In this document: piece after piece, positions 25,118 to 33,255 of the stretch
Numbering within the stretch: position 1 is the first letter of the stretch
Layout of the letters: the number at the start of each line of letters is the position of its first letter
Virus record (IMG/VR): IMGVR_UViG_3300047551_001140
Coordinates: 1 to 36,857 of that record
Direction: 5' to 3' (one strand)
Source: a virus
Length of the DNA: 36,857 nucleotides
Program-made: the position numbers and the translations under genes
Notes under the pieces: generated by a model
Databases searched by the model: none
Seen by the model: the letters and a program-made list of their open reading frames with translations, nothing else
What the model was told of the DNA's origin: nothing

Positions 25118-26317
25118 ATGATAAACAAACAGCCATTCAGCGATTTAATAAAATCATTAAAAGACACAGGCAAATACAGAGTGTTCAACGATATAGTAAG
25201 GGAAAACGGCCGATTCCCTAGAGCAATATGGTATGGTCCTTATGCTATTAAAAACATCGTTAACTGGTGCTCTAACGACTATCTCGGTATGGGTCAGCAC
25301 AAGGTCGTCATAGACGCAATGCACACCGCCCTGGACCACACAGGCACAGGATCGGGAGGAACTAGAAATATAGGCGGCACTAGCCACTACCACGTTGCAC
25401 TAGAATACGAATTAGCCACACTACACAGTAAGGCCAAGGCGCTGCTATTCAGCAGTGCCTACGTGGCCAATGAATGGACATTGATTGCCCTAAGCAAAAT
25501 TGTGCCTAATATTGAATTTATTTCTGACAGCAATAACCATAACAGTCTCATTGTTGGCATCAATCATAGTCGTGCTGCTAAAAGTATATTCCGGCATAAT
25601 GATATGGAAATGCTGGAGCAGATGCTTAAGGCCAGTAGAGAAGCAGGACATACACCTTGTATAGTATTTGAATCAGTTTATAGTATGGACGGTGATGTGG
25701 GTCATATTAAGGAAGTAGTTCAACTGGCTGATCGTTATGAAGCAATGACCTACTTAGACGAAGTTCACGCTGTGGGGCTATATGGCTATCACGGGGCAGG
25801 AAAATTAGAAGAACTCGGTCTACAAGATCGCATTGACATAGTTAATGGAACCTTGGGAAAAGCGTTTGGGGTGCAGGGTGGCTACATTGCTGGCGATGCT
25901 GTAGTAATTGATGCTATAAGATCAGTGGCAGCAGGATTTATCTTTACTACATCAATGAGCCCGGTAACCTGTGCAGGGGCCTTGGCTGCTGTAAAATATC
26001 TAAAAGATCATAACGAACTTAGACAACGACATCAACTTAGAGCACAGCAACTAAAAGATAAACTAATAGAACACCAACTACCTTTGATGCAGTGTAGCAC
26101 TACTCATATTGTGCCAGTGCTTGTGGGCGAGGCTAAACGATGTAAAGTTATGAGTGATTATCTGCTAAATGAACACGGCATTTATGTGCAGCCTATAAAC
26201 TACCCCACAGTTGATGTGGGCACAGAAAGATTAAGATTTGCTCCAACTCCCTTACACGATGAAGGTATGATAGAGGACTTGGTTAATGCACTATCAGATT
26301 GTTTTACACAACCTTAG
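25118..26317 (+). CDS. hemA: 5-aminolevulinate synthase (ALAS)
   Basis: 399 residues from the ATG at 25118. I reject the ATG at 25091 because it would add nine residues and contain the promoter. It condenses glycine and succinyl-CoA to 5-aminolevulinate, the first step of heme and chlorophyll synthesis in alphaproteobacteria, using pyridoxal phosphate. Landmarks: [12 protein letters not shown] (N53), GTGSGGTRN (79-84), [10 protein letters not shown] (H141), YLDEVHAVG (D214, H217), GTLGKAFG with K248 as the PLP lysine at the same number as in the Rhodobacter enzyme, and [18 protein letters not shown]. Length is normal (about 400) and no key residue is missing. By hand count 25261-25380 is about 54% G+C, above the AT-rich surroundings. 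Its end overlaps the convergent 26304-26534 gene by 14 bp. Confidence 0.95.
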   Translation: MINKQPFSDLIKSLKDTGKYRVFNDIVRENGRFPRAIWYGPYAIKNIVNWCSNDYLGMGQHKVVIDAMHTALDHTGTGSGGTRNIGGTSHYHVALEYELATLHSKAKALLFSSAYVANEWTLIALSKIVPNIEFISDSNNHNSLIVGINHSRAAKSIFRHNDMEMLEQMLKASREAGHTPCIVFESVYSMDGDVGHIKEVVQLADRYEAMTYLDEVHAVGLYGYHGAGKLEELGLQDRIDIVNGTLGKAFGVQGGYIAGDAVVIDAIRSVAAGFIFTTSMSPVTCAGALAAVKYLKDHNELRQRHQLRAQQLKDKLIEHQLPLMQCSTTHIVPVLVGEAKRCKVMSDYLLNEHGIYVQPINYPTVDVGTERLRFAPTPLHDEGMIEDLVNALSDCFTQP

Positions 26318-26534
26318 ACAATAGCCAAACACTTTGAACTAGCATAGTCTTTAGTTCAATGTCGTCTGCTTCACTGTCTAGTTTATCAGTGCGAACTAGA
26401 TCCTCTAATAGTGCTTTATATTCATCAGCACTGACCTGTCCTGACTGTAGAGCATCGTGTAGTTGGATAGCATACTGCGCTCGTTGTGCAGCCCAAGGCT
26501 TATTACAATTGGCAATGTTATATAATTCCTGCAT
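26304..26534 (-). CDS. Small conserved phage protein
   Basis: 76 residues, helical, with [39 protein letters not shown] and no membrane segment. The pattern is typical of small conserved proteins beside phage lysis or structural genes, but no role is known to me. It directly follows the lipoprotein stop; TTAGGGAG lies upstream. It is the last gene of the thermonuclease operon and overlaps the end of hemA. Confidence 0.65.
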   Translation of the reverse strand: MQELYNIANCNKPWAAQRAQYAIQLHDALQSGQVSADEYKALLEDLVRTDKLDSEADDIELKTMLVQSVWLLSKVV

Positions 26535-26915
26535 TTAGAATCTCCCTAAGACTGCTCGTGCTGCTCGCTCTGTTTGTGTTTGTAGTAGTTCTCGTTTTAA
26601 TTTACAATATACTTCACTGGCATCTTTTTCTCGTGTTCTATCATGAAACTCCTGCACAGTGTCTTTGATAGGCTTGATCAATTTCAGCATATCTCTGTGA
26701 TCTCTGCCCTGACTGTATAATTCAAACCATTCTACATTACGCAGTATTCTCTGTGCCTGTGGATGGTGTGGCTGCTTACAGTCTAAGTAGGCCACTTCCA
26801 TTCTTACATCAGTGATACGCTGTGCTTGATTAGCATCCCAAAAACTAGGAATATAGTCCTTGATAGTGCTGCATCCTGCGAGACTTATTGCAAGAACAAA
26901 GACCAAGGATCTCAT
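26535..26915 (-). CDS. Lipoprotein
   Basis: 126 residues. A short signal peptide ends in the lipobox LAGC (C15), so the product is likely lipid-anchored. The mature part is helical and charged (LIKPIKDTVQEFHDRTREKD). It starts as TAATG on the stop of the secreted nuclease and precedes the small 76-aa gene. It could be an outer-membrane lysis component (o-spanin-like) or a superinfection-exclusion lipoprotein. No inner-membrane spanin partner is evident nearby, so the function is open. Confidence 0.7.
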   Translation of the reverse strand: MRSLVFVLAISLAGCSTIKDYIPSFWDANQAQRITDVRMEVAYLDCKQPHHPQAQRILRNVEWFELYSQGRDHRDMLKLIKPIKDTVQEFHDRTREKDASEVYCKLKRELLQTQTERAARAVLGRF

Positions 26916-27349
26916 TAATTACACCAACTCTGCTTCGCTTCGCCAAAGTATTCGCGGGCAAAGCCATTCTTGATCAATTCTGCTCTAAGACTAACACCAT
27001 TAAGGATGATATCGCCTAGCACACGACCACCAAACTTATCCCATCCATAAAGCACAACTTGATGCTTCTGTGTAGTAGTCACAGCGTTCTTAGTAAAGGC
27101 CGATGCTGCCTGTCCTCGCTGATCTTCTGAGGGGCATTGAGCACGGAATCCTTTTTCAGGAGTATCCACACCATAGATCCTAACTGCTAGCTCAGGCTTA
27201 AGTGGTGCTGGCAAATATGGTGCTGCTATGACCACAGTATCACCGTCATTTACTCTTACAATTTTTGCATCATATAGCACGCCTTGTGGCTGCTTTTGTG
27301 CCCAGGCCAACAAGGGAAGTAGGGCCAGTAATACTAGTAGTCGTTTCAT
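26915..27349 (-). CDS. Secreted staphylococcal-nuclease-like thermonuclease
   Basis: 144 residues. A signal peptide (KRLLVLLALLPLLAWA) is followed by the SNase fold: VNDGDTV with D37, VRIYGVDTPE with R57, D62 and E65, and DKFGGRVLGDI with R109, corresponding to D21, R35, D40, E43 and R87 of the S. aureus enzyme (one extra glycine near R109). The calcium-dependent nuclease should act in the periplasm or outside the cell. It heads an operon with a lipoprotein. GGAGCG precedes the ATG and a late-type box is at 27373-27380. Confidence 0.85.
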   Translation of the reverse strand: MKRLLVLLALLPLLAWAQKQPQGVLYDAKIVRVNDGDTVVIAAPYLPAPLKPELAVRIYGVDTPEKGFRAQCPSEDQRGQAASAFTKNAVTTTQKHQVVLYGWDKFGGRVLGDIILNGVSLRAELIKNGFAREYFGEAKQSWCN

Positions 27350-27372
27350 TTATCGCTCCATTAAACTACTAC

Positions 27373-27380
27373 TATTTACT
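27373..27380 (-). promoter_or_regulatory. Late-type promoter box AGTAAATA
   Basis: The box ends 23 nt before the ATG at 27349, giving a leader of about 18 nt with GGAGCG. It abuts the stop of the DUF454 gene. Confidence 0.5.
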
Positions 27381-27799
27381 CAAAAACTGTTATTGAACCA
27401 GCCTATTTTACGACCTTGTTCTATGCGTAGATCGTATTCTTCTACTGTGCTAGGAAAACGCCACGCCCATATCGCCACTAAGGCCATAAACACTGCTGTA
27501 TATGCTATACCACGCACGGCTACACCGCCACTATACATTAAGATTAGACTAACGCTCATACTGGCTAGCATAAAGAATTTTAGTTTTAATGGAAATACAC
27601 GCTTTTGATTCCAGTTAGTGATGAAAGGTCCGAATATACGATGATTCATAATCCAGGCGTGCATCTTTGGACTAGACTTAGCAAAACAGTAAGCAGCGAA
27701 TACCACAAAAGGACTATATGGAAGTCCAGGAGTAATCACTCCTATGTAGGCCATTCCTAAACTAACGAATCCTAAACATAACCAAAAATAACGTTTCAT
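27380..27799 (-). CDS. DUF454/YbaN-type inner-membrane protein
   Basis: 139 residues. The region IGVITPGLPYSPFVVFAAYCFAKSSPKMHAWIMNHRIFGPFI is the DUF454 (YbaN) signature, followed by two or more membrane helices (FFMLASMSVSLILMYSG, YTAVFMALVAIWAW). DUF454 proteins are cellular inner-membrane proteins of uncertain function, so a phage copy is unusual. Its ATG overlaps the stop of the radical SAM gene (ATGA), with GGGGAA upstream, so it is produced with that enzyme. Confidence 0.85.
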   Translation of the reverse strand: MKRYFWLCLGFVSLGMAYIGVITPGLPYSPFVVFAAYCFAKSSPKMHAWIMNHRIFGPFITNWNQKRVFPLKLKFFMLASMSVSLILMYSGGVAVRGIAYTAVFMALVAIWAWRFPSTVEEYDLRIEQGRKIGWFNNSF

Positions 27800-28659
27800 G
27801 CCATTCCCCAGCTACCTTCACTTTTGCGAGCTTGTAGATCAAATCCATTAGTGCATTGAAGTTTTGGGCAGGCAATTGGACCATTAAAGACTTGAATACG
27901 ATCTGAATAAATGTTTCCAAATCTAGTGCCGAAACACCAACCTCTATAAACATCACCTAACTGATTTATTACAATTTGTTCCGATCCTGCCCAACACATA
28001 TGTCCGTAGAAATTATTTAAGTTATGTTGGCGCTTGAACTCTATAGTTTTGACAACTTCTTCTTGTCCAACAATTCCTCTAGTAAAATAATAATAGTCCC
28101 ATTGTTCCTTAGTATAGTTTAAGTATTGATTATTTCCTCTGGTAAAATTACTATATAGAAATTGTAATTGTAAATCAAAATTATAAGGCTTTAATGTTTC
28201 ATAAACTGTAATTTGTTTATTCCAGTTATCTGGGCTTATTGGAAGTAAAATTGTAGGATTAAGATTTTTAAGTTCTTGTACTACATCAAAAAAATGATCA
28301 AAGTCAGTGCCATTATGGTATGTTAGCTGTATTTGACTAAGCTTGCTTTTAATTGTTGCCCACCAAGATATATCAGCATATCCGTTAGATACAAGCTGAT
28401 ATTTTATTTTAGGGTTCGAATTTCTAGCTATAATTAGCTGTAGATTTTGGCTATAAGTTGGCTCACCGCCTGTTATTTCTAAAATAATACTGTCGTAAGA
28501 TTCACTTAAGATGTTTAAGTTATCGAAAGCTTTGGTTAGTTTTTCTAGTTCCGGAAAAGGATTGTCACCCTTATATAATTCAGGGTGACAATATCCACAT
28601 CGTAAATTACATTGGTTAGCTAAACTCCATTGGATCTTTAGCTCAGAAATTCTCTCCAA
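27796..28659 (-). CDS. Radical SAM enzyme, short type
   Basis: 287 residues. The cluster motif is C17-x3-C21-x2-C24 (NQCNLRCGYCH), then ITGGEPT near residue 65. The C-terminus has HMCWAGSEQ...GDVYRGWCFG and CPKLQC, consistent with an auxiliary iron-sulfur cluster (twitch/SPASM-like). The start is a TTG at 28659 with AAGG 8 bases upstream; no ATG exists before the motif. It overlaps the HNH gene by 22 bp and is ATGA-coupled to DUF454. The substrate is unknown; peptide modification is the usual function in SPASM relatives. Confidence 0.8.
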   Translation of the reverse strand: MERISELKIQWSLANQCNLRCGYCHPELYKGDNPFPELEKLTKAFDNLNILSESYDSIILEITGGEPTYSQNLQLIIARNSNPKIKYQLVSNGYADISWWATIKSKLSQIQLTYHNGTDFDHFFDVVQELKNLNPTILLPISPDNWNKQITVYETLKPYNFDLQLQFLYSNFTRGNNQYLNYTKEQWDYYYFTRGIVGQEEVVKTIEFKRQHNLNNFYGHMCWAGSEQIVINQLGDVYRGWCFGTRFGNIYSDRIQVFNGPIACPKLQCTNGFDLQARKSEGSWGMA

Positions 28660-29150
28660 CTTTCGTGCCTTACTATAAAAGGAAACTGCTTTCTTTTATT
28701 TACTAATTCAAAATAACTAGGGCGGTAAGGCTTAATTTTTGGACGAACACGATGGTTGTTACCCTTGGCTGCATTACAAGGTCCACAACTTGTTACGGTA
28801 TTTTCGAAAGTAGTTTTGCCGCCTTTGCTGATAGGTAAGACGTGATCTAACGTGCAGTCTTTCTTCTGTAGTATATGTGAGCAATATGAACAACGATATA
28901 GGTCTCTCAGATAAACATTTCCTCTACTGAATCTTACAGTTTGTTTTGGTTTCATAAACTCTTTCAGCATAATTACAGCAGGTACAGGAGTGCTCCAACG
29001 ATGACTATGTACAATCCAATTGTCGTGCCAATTCAATACGTGTACTTTTTCAAGCACCATATATCTAATTGCCTCTTGCCAATCTATTACGCTTAATGGA
29101 AGATAAGTCATAGGCGCTCCATCAGCGTTTAATACTAGAGTATCGCTCAT
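28638..29150 (-). CDS. HNH endonuclease
   Basis: 170 residues. N-terminal LVLNADGAPMTYLPLSVIDWQEAI is the region usual in the cyanobacterial/phage type of HNH protein, and C87-x2-C90 with C122-x2-C125 bind zinc around the core LDHVLPISKGG (D102, H103), N117 and NAAKG. It nicks or cuts DNA; a role in packaging, homing or host DNA attack cannot be separated. It heads an operon (HNH, radical SAM, DUF454). Confidence 0.85.
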   Translation of the reverse strand: MSDTLVLNADGAPMTYLPLSVIDWQEAIRYMVLEKVHVLNWHDNWIVHSHRWSTPVPAVIMLKEFMKPKQTVRFSRGNVYLRDLYRCSYCSHILQKKDCTLDHVLPISKGGKTTFENTVTSCGPCNAAKGNNHRVRPKIKPYRPSYFELVNKRKQFPFIVRHESWREFLS

Positions 29151-29199
29151 TTCTAATTCTTTATGGGTTAAAACAGATTATATTTTAACACCATTTTTA

Positions 29200-29207
29200 T
29201 ATTTAAT
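29200..29207 (-). promoter_or_regulatory. Late-type promoter box ATTAAATA
   Basis: The box ends 49 nt before the ATG at 29150 and overlaps the stop of the YqgE gene. The Shine-Dalgarno of the HNH gene is weak. Confidence 0.4.
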
Positions 29208-29751
29208 CAAGTAGTTTTTGGACAAATTCCGAACCACTACATTCAATGCCGTGAGTCCATTGCTCAACGCTATCTAATTCAAACACATTATGATAGTTTG
29301 ATGTTGCAGTTAACCAACTACTATCGTGACTATAAGGATGTCGCCCTTTTACTTCTTGCTCTAACTGATCAGGACTCCAAGCACACAATCCTAAGAACAT
29401 TCGCCAATATTTTGGCCTATCTCCCATAGCTAATCTTTGTAATAAATCAGGTTGGCTGCTTAATCCAAAATTGTTATCAATTTCAAGAGTGTTATTACAA
29501 CGCCAATCTGAACTATGAAGAATAGTAAGTGCTTTAAGATTTACTGGTCCACCAACATAAAGATATCCTGGTATCTCGCATTCAAACCCAACCTGTCGGC
29601 TAAAATCAATAATAGTATTTTTACTATTACGATTGAGAAGTATTCCCATACTTCCCCTAACGTGATGTTCAGTTATAAAGATAACTGATTTTTGCCAGAA
29701 AGTTCCTCGTACATTGGGTGGTGCTATTAATAACTGTCCAGTTAAATTCAT
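29203..29751 (-). CDS. YqgE/AlgH family (DUF179) protein
   Basis: 182 residues. The N-terminus LTGQLLIAPPNVRGTFWQKSVIFITEHHVRGSMGILLNR and the later YVGGPV, ILHSSDW and AWSPDQLEQEV are diagnostic of the UPF0301/YqgE/AlgH family, whose cellular role is unclear. A phage version is present here as a single-gene unit. The ATG is preceded by ATTAAATA and six bases (no Shine-Dalgarno), so its late mRNA is probably leaderless. Confidence 0.85.
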   Translation of the reverse strand: MNLTGQLLIAPPNVRGTFWQKSVIFITEHHVRGSMGILLNRNSKNTIIDFSRQVGFECEIPGYLYVGGPVNLKALTILHSSDWRCNNTLEIDNNFGLSSQPDLLQRLAMGDRPKYWRMFLGLCAWSPDQLEQEVKGRHPYSHDSSWLTATSNYHNVFELDSVEQWTHGIECSGSEFVQKLLD

Positions 29752-29757
29752 ATGGGG

Positions 29758-29765
29758 TATTTAAT
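29758..29765 (-). promoter_or_regulatory. Late-type promoter box ATTAAATA, leaderless geometry
   Basis: The box ends 6 nt before the ATG at 29751 (spacer CCCCAT). It is intergenic. Confidence 0.6.
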
Positions 29766-29775
29766 AGTACAGAAA

Positions 29776-30054
29776 TTATAATTGGCCTTTTCTGGTACCG
29801 TAATCTGGTAACGGACCTCCGTACTTTTTACCTTTTATTTTTTTACCGCCTACTGTTATTCTAGTGGAGCTGTTTCCGTGCCCAACTAAATGGCTTTTTT
29901 GCCCTTCTCTAGCTCTAAGTCCTTGGCTTTTACAACTGGCTAAGTTGCTGGCTCCTAAATCTTTGTTCGATTTAGTGCTCAAGCATAAGGCACGGCTTGC
30001 TTTTTCATCTAGGTCAGCAAGTTCTTCGTCTGTAATAAATTCTTGTATCAGCAT
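29776..30054 (-). CDS. Small basic protein with GASxLxSCK and GGPLPDYG motifs
   Basis: 92 residues. The segment KSNKDLGASNLASCKSQGLRAREGQKSHLVG and the C-terminal GGKKIKGKKYGGPLPDYG recur in many large aquatic phages in my memory, but have no assigned function. It is strongly basic, consistent with binding DNA or a capsid surface. The ATG is preceded by CATAAATA and four bases, without Shine-Dalgarno. Confidence 0.75.
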   Translation of the reverse strand: MLIQEFITDEELADLDEKASRALCLSTKSNKDLGASNLASCKSQGLRAREGQKSHLVGHGNSSTRITVGGKKIKGKKYGGPLPDYGTRKGQL

Positions 30055-30058
30055 TTAG

Positions 30059-30066
30059 TATTTATG
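30059..30066 (-). promoter_or_regulatory. Late-type promoter box CATAAATA, leaderless geometry
   Basis: The box ends 4 nt before the ATG at 30054, between that start and the stop of the epimerase gene. Confidence 0.55.
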
Positions 30067-30068
30067 GT

Positions 30069-30893
30069 TTAGACTTCTAAGTCTAGCCATTCATATACAT
30101 TCAGCCACTTACGTCCGCCTATAGTTTGTTTAAGATGTCTAAGATCTGCACAGGTTTTAGTACGAAATCTTGTCATTTCTTCGTAGGGTACAGGAACAAA
30201 AACTATGCTTACGCCTTCTTGTTCTGCAATTGTTTCTGCAATATGTAAAAAACTATGGGGTAATCCTGCCCCTACATTCCAGATGCCACTCCCTTTTACT
30301 GTCTTTATAAAGTCTAAGTGCAGCTGACATATATCTCCTACCCAAGTCCAGTCTCTATAAATGTGTTCTGCATTTTCCCAAACTTCAATATATCCTTGCT
30401 TTCGAGCCTGCTCTCTCCACTTATGGATGACGTTAGCTCTGGATCCACGTAGGTGCATCCATTTACCGTAGACATTGAAGTATCTAAATCCTTGTACAAA
30501 TATATTATGTTCTCGTTCAAAAACCCAGCGATCGAATAAGTATTTGCTCCAAGCATAAGGTGTTTGCGGGTGACACGGTGCCGACTCCTCAAAATTATTT
30601 GTTTCCCCGTATACAGTGCTAGAGCTTGCATATTGCAGGTTTACACCTAATCTGTTACATTCGTTAAACAAATAACAACTGAAGTCATAATTTTGAATCA
30701 TACACTTTTCTACGTCAGTTTCGCTTACATCTGCAACTGCTCCAAGGTGTACAACCCAATCATATTGTTTTACATCTGGCCAATGCTTAGGATCCCAATC
30801 GTACCCATCTACACGCCACTCTAACTGACGACCTAAAAAGGCCGTCATATTTTTACCGATAAACCCTTCTGACCCAGTAACTAAAACCTTCAT
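30069..30893 (-). CDS. NAD(P)-dependent sugar epimerase, HldD-like
   Basis: 274 residues. GSEGFIG (G7, G10, G13) is the Rossmann loop, SSSTVYGE and Y113-x3-K117 (YAWSK) are the catalytic short-chain residues, and FRYFNVYGKWMHLRGSRANVIHKW is reminiscent of ADP-heptose epimerases (HldD). It interconverts nucleotide sugars, probably to alter cell-surface or DNA/protein sugars. It starts after AGTAAATA and four bases, without Shine-Dalgarno. The methyltransferase stop codon shares bases with that box. Confidence 0.85.
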   Translation of the reverse strand: MKVLVTGSEGFIGKNMTAFLGRQLEWRVDGYDWDPKHWPDVKQYDWVVHLGAVADVSETDVEKCMIQNYDFSCYLFNECNRLGVNLQYASSSTVYGETNNFEESAPCHPQTPYAWSKYLFDRWVFEREHNIFVQGFRYFNVYGKWMHLRGSRANVIHKWREQARKQGYIEVWENAEHIYRDWTWVGDICQLHLDFIKTVKGSGIWNVGAGLPHSFLHIAETIAEQEGVSIVFVPVPYEEMTRFRTKTCADLRHLKQTIGGRKWLNVYEWLDLEV

Positions 30894-30897
30894 TCAA

Positions 30898-30905
30898 TAT
30901 TTACT
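30898..30905 (-). promoter_or_regulatory. Late-type promoter box AGTAAATA, leaderless geometry
   Basis: The box ends 4 nt before the ATG at 30893. Its TAA is also the stop codon of the methyltransferase gene, so chance overlap is more likely here than at other sites. Confidence 0.45.
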
Positions 30906-31842
30906 GGAACAATCCTGTAGACTCTAAACTTGTGAGTAAATTTATGCGCTGTTTCATTTTGTCATACATCTTTGTATCACGTTCGATCAATGTGCAATTT
31001 CTTTCTAAATTATAACAGGCTGCTCCTGTGCTACCACTACCAGCGAAAGTATCTAACACTGTATCTCCTGGCTTTGATAATAAGGACACAAAGTATTCTA
31101 ATAATTCTATAGGCTTTTCAGTAGGATGTATCTTGCCTTTACCTAATCCACCACTGTAAACAATAGTGTTTGGAATAACACATTCAATCAATCCATCAAC
31201 AGTTTTTCTATTTGATAGCATCTTATCTGCTTCTTTACGAGCCTGATCAAATAGCTGATTAAGATTGCTCAATGCACCTGGTTCTTTGGCTAGCTTATAG
31301 ATAATACTGCTAATTTTATCTGCGGCACTATAACGTTCCACAATAGTATCTTTAGCAGCATTTGAGTTAAATGTGCGTTTACCTCCAGGCTTGATTCCCC
31401 ATAAAATATATTCACAGGCGCTAACTGGGTTTACACTGCGATTAAATGGAACTGCTGCTGGCTTTTTCCAAGTCCATATACGCTTGGGTTCGAAACCAGT
31501 TTGCTCCATTATTTTCCATAGATAGCTAACATATTGGTCGCTAATAAAAACAGCAAAAGCTCCACCTTTACGAAGCTTGGTATACCATAGTGTACTCCAT
31601 TCAGTCATTTGAGCTATAAACTCTTCGTGCCCAACATCGTCCCAATCCTGCTCAAACGATTCACTAAACCGTTGGCTATGTATACTGTTTTTATTTTCTC
31701 CTGTATCTTTATCAATCCAAATAGGTTTAGCACCGTCTGAGCTGATGTTATAAGGTGGATCTGTTAATAGTAAATCTATACTGTTGTTTTTGATTTGATC
31801 AGAGACTTCTATACAGTCTCCTTGGATAGTTGTAATATTCAT
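30901..31842 (-). CDS. DNA N4/N6 methyltransferase, beta class
   Basis: 313 residues. Catalytic motif IV is at the N-terminus (LLTDPPYNI, residues 26-33) and the SAM-binding motif is at the C-terminus (LDTFAGSGSTG, near 264-274), with HPTEKP between; this order defines the beta class. It methylates adenine N6 or cytosine N4. It lies 30 nt after a putative PD-(D/E)XK nuclease on the same strand, so the pair may be a restriction-modification-like unit. AAGG precedes the ATG at 8 bases. Confidence 0.9.
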   Translation of the reverse strand: MNITTIQGDCIEVSDQIKNNSIDLLLTDPPYNISSDGAKPIWIDKDTGENKNSIHSQRFSESFEQDWDDVGHEEFIAQMTEWSTLWYTKLRKGGAFAVFISDQYVSYLWKIMEQTGFEPKRIWTWKKPAAVPFNRSVNPVSACEYILWGIKPGGKRTFNSNAAKDTIVERYSAADKISSIIYKLAKEPGALSNLNQLFDQARKEADKMLSNRKTVDGLIECVIPNTIVYSGGLGKGKIHPTEKPIELLEYFVSLLSKPGDTVLDTFAGSGSTGAACYNLERNCTLIERDTKMYDKMKQRINLLTSLESTGLFQ

Positions 31843-31872
31843 TGATGTGCCTTTTCAAGTATTATAATTGCC

Positions 31873-33255
31873 TTAATCTAAAATTCCTATAAACCCTGGT
31901 AAATTATTTCCTGGCATATGACTTGGTGCGTGATATTGAAACTCAAACTTAATGTCACTAAACGGTTTGGTTAACACCTTCATACTGCCATCTCTATTAA
32001 TAGTAATATGACCCAACACTGCATTAGCTTTGCTCACTATGTCTGTCATCATTTTACTATAATCCGCGCTGTCTTTTCCTCTGCGTATACGATTCAGCAA
32101 ACCAACTCCAAGCACATAAGTTAATATGTCTGCTGCTGCTAATGAAGGATTAGCATCGTAGCTTGCCTTACCTGCTGTATATGCTCTCTTTGGAGCATCT
32201 GCCTTTAGGCCCATATGGTAACTGCCATCCGCAGGTAACCCAACAGGTATTCCCCAATTACCCGCTGTCATCGCTGGATAAACCGTTTTTAAAAAATTAG
32301 CATAATCTGCTTTTTTAGTTAACTTTGTAGTCAACCCTAACATTGAATCAAAGTTTGGAATGCTTTGAGTCTTAAAGATTGAGCAAAGCATTTTATATTC
32401 AGGAATTCCTGCTGTCATACTGGCTGCAATAATTTTGTCCTTATTAGATCCTTTGGAACTAGGGTGAAATTGTTTTAGCACAGCATACTTGCCCATTTTT
32501 GTTTTATCGTTGACTATGCTAGCTTCATATTTGTCCATTAAATCCTTTACAGTACGAAAGCTGGTTCCAGATCCTGTGAGGGCCTTTACACTGAGATTCA
32601 TATTTTTTAATTTGACATCAACGATTGGATTATTTCCTGCTGGTAATTCTGCTGTATCATCGTCGTCCATTATTATAATAGGAGTAAGTATTTCACCAAA
32701 GTCTTGGCTCACTGTTCCTAAAATCGAATCTAGCCTATCCTGATGTTCAGATGATAAAGTTCCTTTGCCTCTATTAGCTGCAATTTCTAGTAATTCTAAT
32801 AGACTATCTCTCAATAAACTATCACGGATTCTTACCTCCAGTGCTGATCTAGTAGCTTCTATCAATTCATCTCTTGTATAAAGGTTACCACCAAGTCCCA
32901 GTCCAGTTGGTGCCAACTCTTTTCTATTAATACCAATCGCACCAGAGTCCTTACCTTTACCTACACTACCAATTACTATACTATATTTTGTTCCGTCTAT
33001 GTCAACGCTATGTACAGGATATTTGCCACTTAGTTTGACCTGGTTGCTATCCGGGCCACTAAAAGTTCCGCCCAAATTTGTAATTGCTGTTTTAAGTTCG
33101 TCTAAGCTGATCTTTTGTGCTCTAATATGAGGAACAGGTTTTACGCCTTTGGCATTATGCGGAGTAAATTTACCCTGTGTTATTTGGGCTAACAGATCAT
33201 TAGCCAATTGTTTAGTTTGCTTTAGATCTGCGTATTTTTGGACAGACTTAGCCAT
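31873..33255 (-). CDS. Putative PD-(D/E)XK-like nuclease
   Basis: 460 residues from the ATG at 33255. In-frame upstream starts at 33300 (TTG) and 33276 (ATG) are less likely because the sigma-70 promoter predicts a start near 33301 and the late box at 33276-33283 overlaps them. The middle has DFGEILTP (E188) and NNPIVDVKLKNMNLSVKALTGSGTSF (D213, K224), the E, D and K pattern of a PD-(D/E)XK fold, with S in place of the second acid before K. The C-terminus KFEFQYHAPSHMPGNN is also family-like. A restriction-like nuclease partner of the adjacent methyltransferase is the likeliest role, unproven. Confidence 0.65.
   Translation of the reverse strand: MAKSVQKYADLKQTKQLANDLLAQITQGKFTPHNAKGVKPVPHIRAQKISLDELKTAITNLGGTFSGPDSNQVKLSGKYPVHSVDIDGTKYSIVIGSVGKGKDSGAIGINRKELAPTGLGLGGNLYTRDELIEATRSALEVRIRDSLLRDSLLELLEIAANRGKGTLSSEHQDRLDSILGTVSQDFGEILTPIIIMDDDDTAELPAGNNPIVDVKLKNMNLSVKALTGSGTSFRTVKDLMDKYEASIVNDKTKMGKYAVLKQFHPSSKGSNKDKIIAASMTAGIPEYKMLCSIFKTQSIPNFDSMLGLTTKLTKKADYANFLKTVYPAMTAGNWGIPVGLPADGSYHMGLKADAPKRAYTAGKASYDANPSLAAADILTYVLGVGLLNRIRRGKDSADYSKMMTDIVSKANAVLGHITINRDGSMKVLTKPFSDIKFEFQYHAPSHMPGNNLPGFIGILD

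Noticed and set aside
29161-29199. TATAAT near 29170 upstream of the HNH gene
   Set aside because: The nearest TTGATT is 22 bp away, too far for a sigma-70 pair.
30338-30631. 97-aa minus-strand frame within the epimerase gene
   Set aside because: It overlaps the well-supported epimerase in another frame of the same strand and shows no motif or ribosome site.
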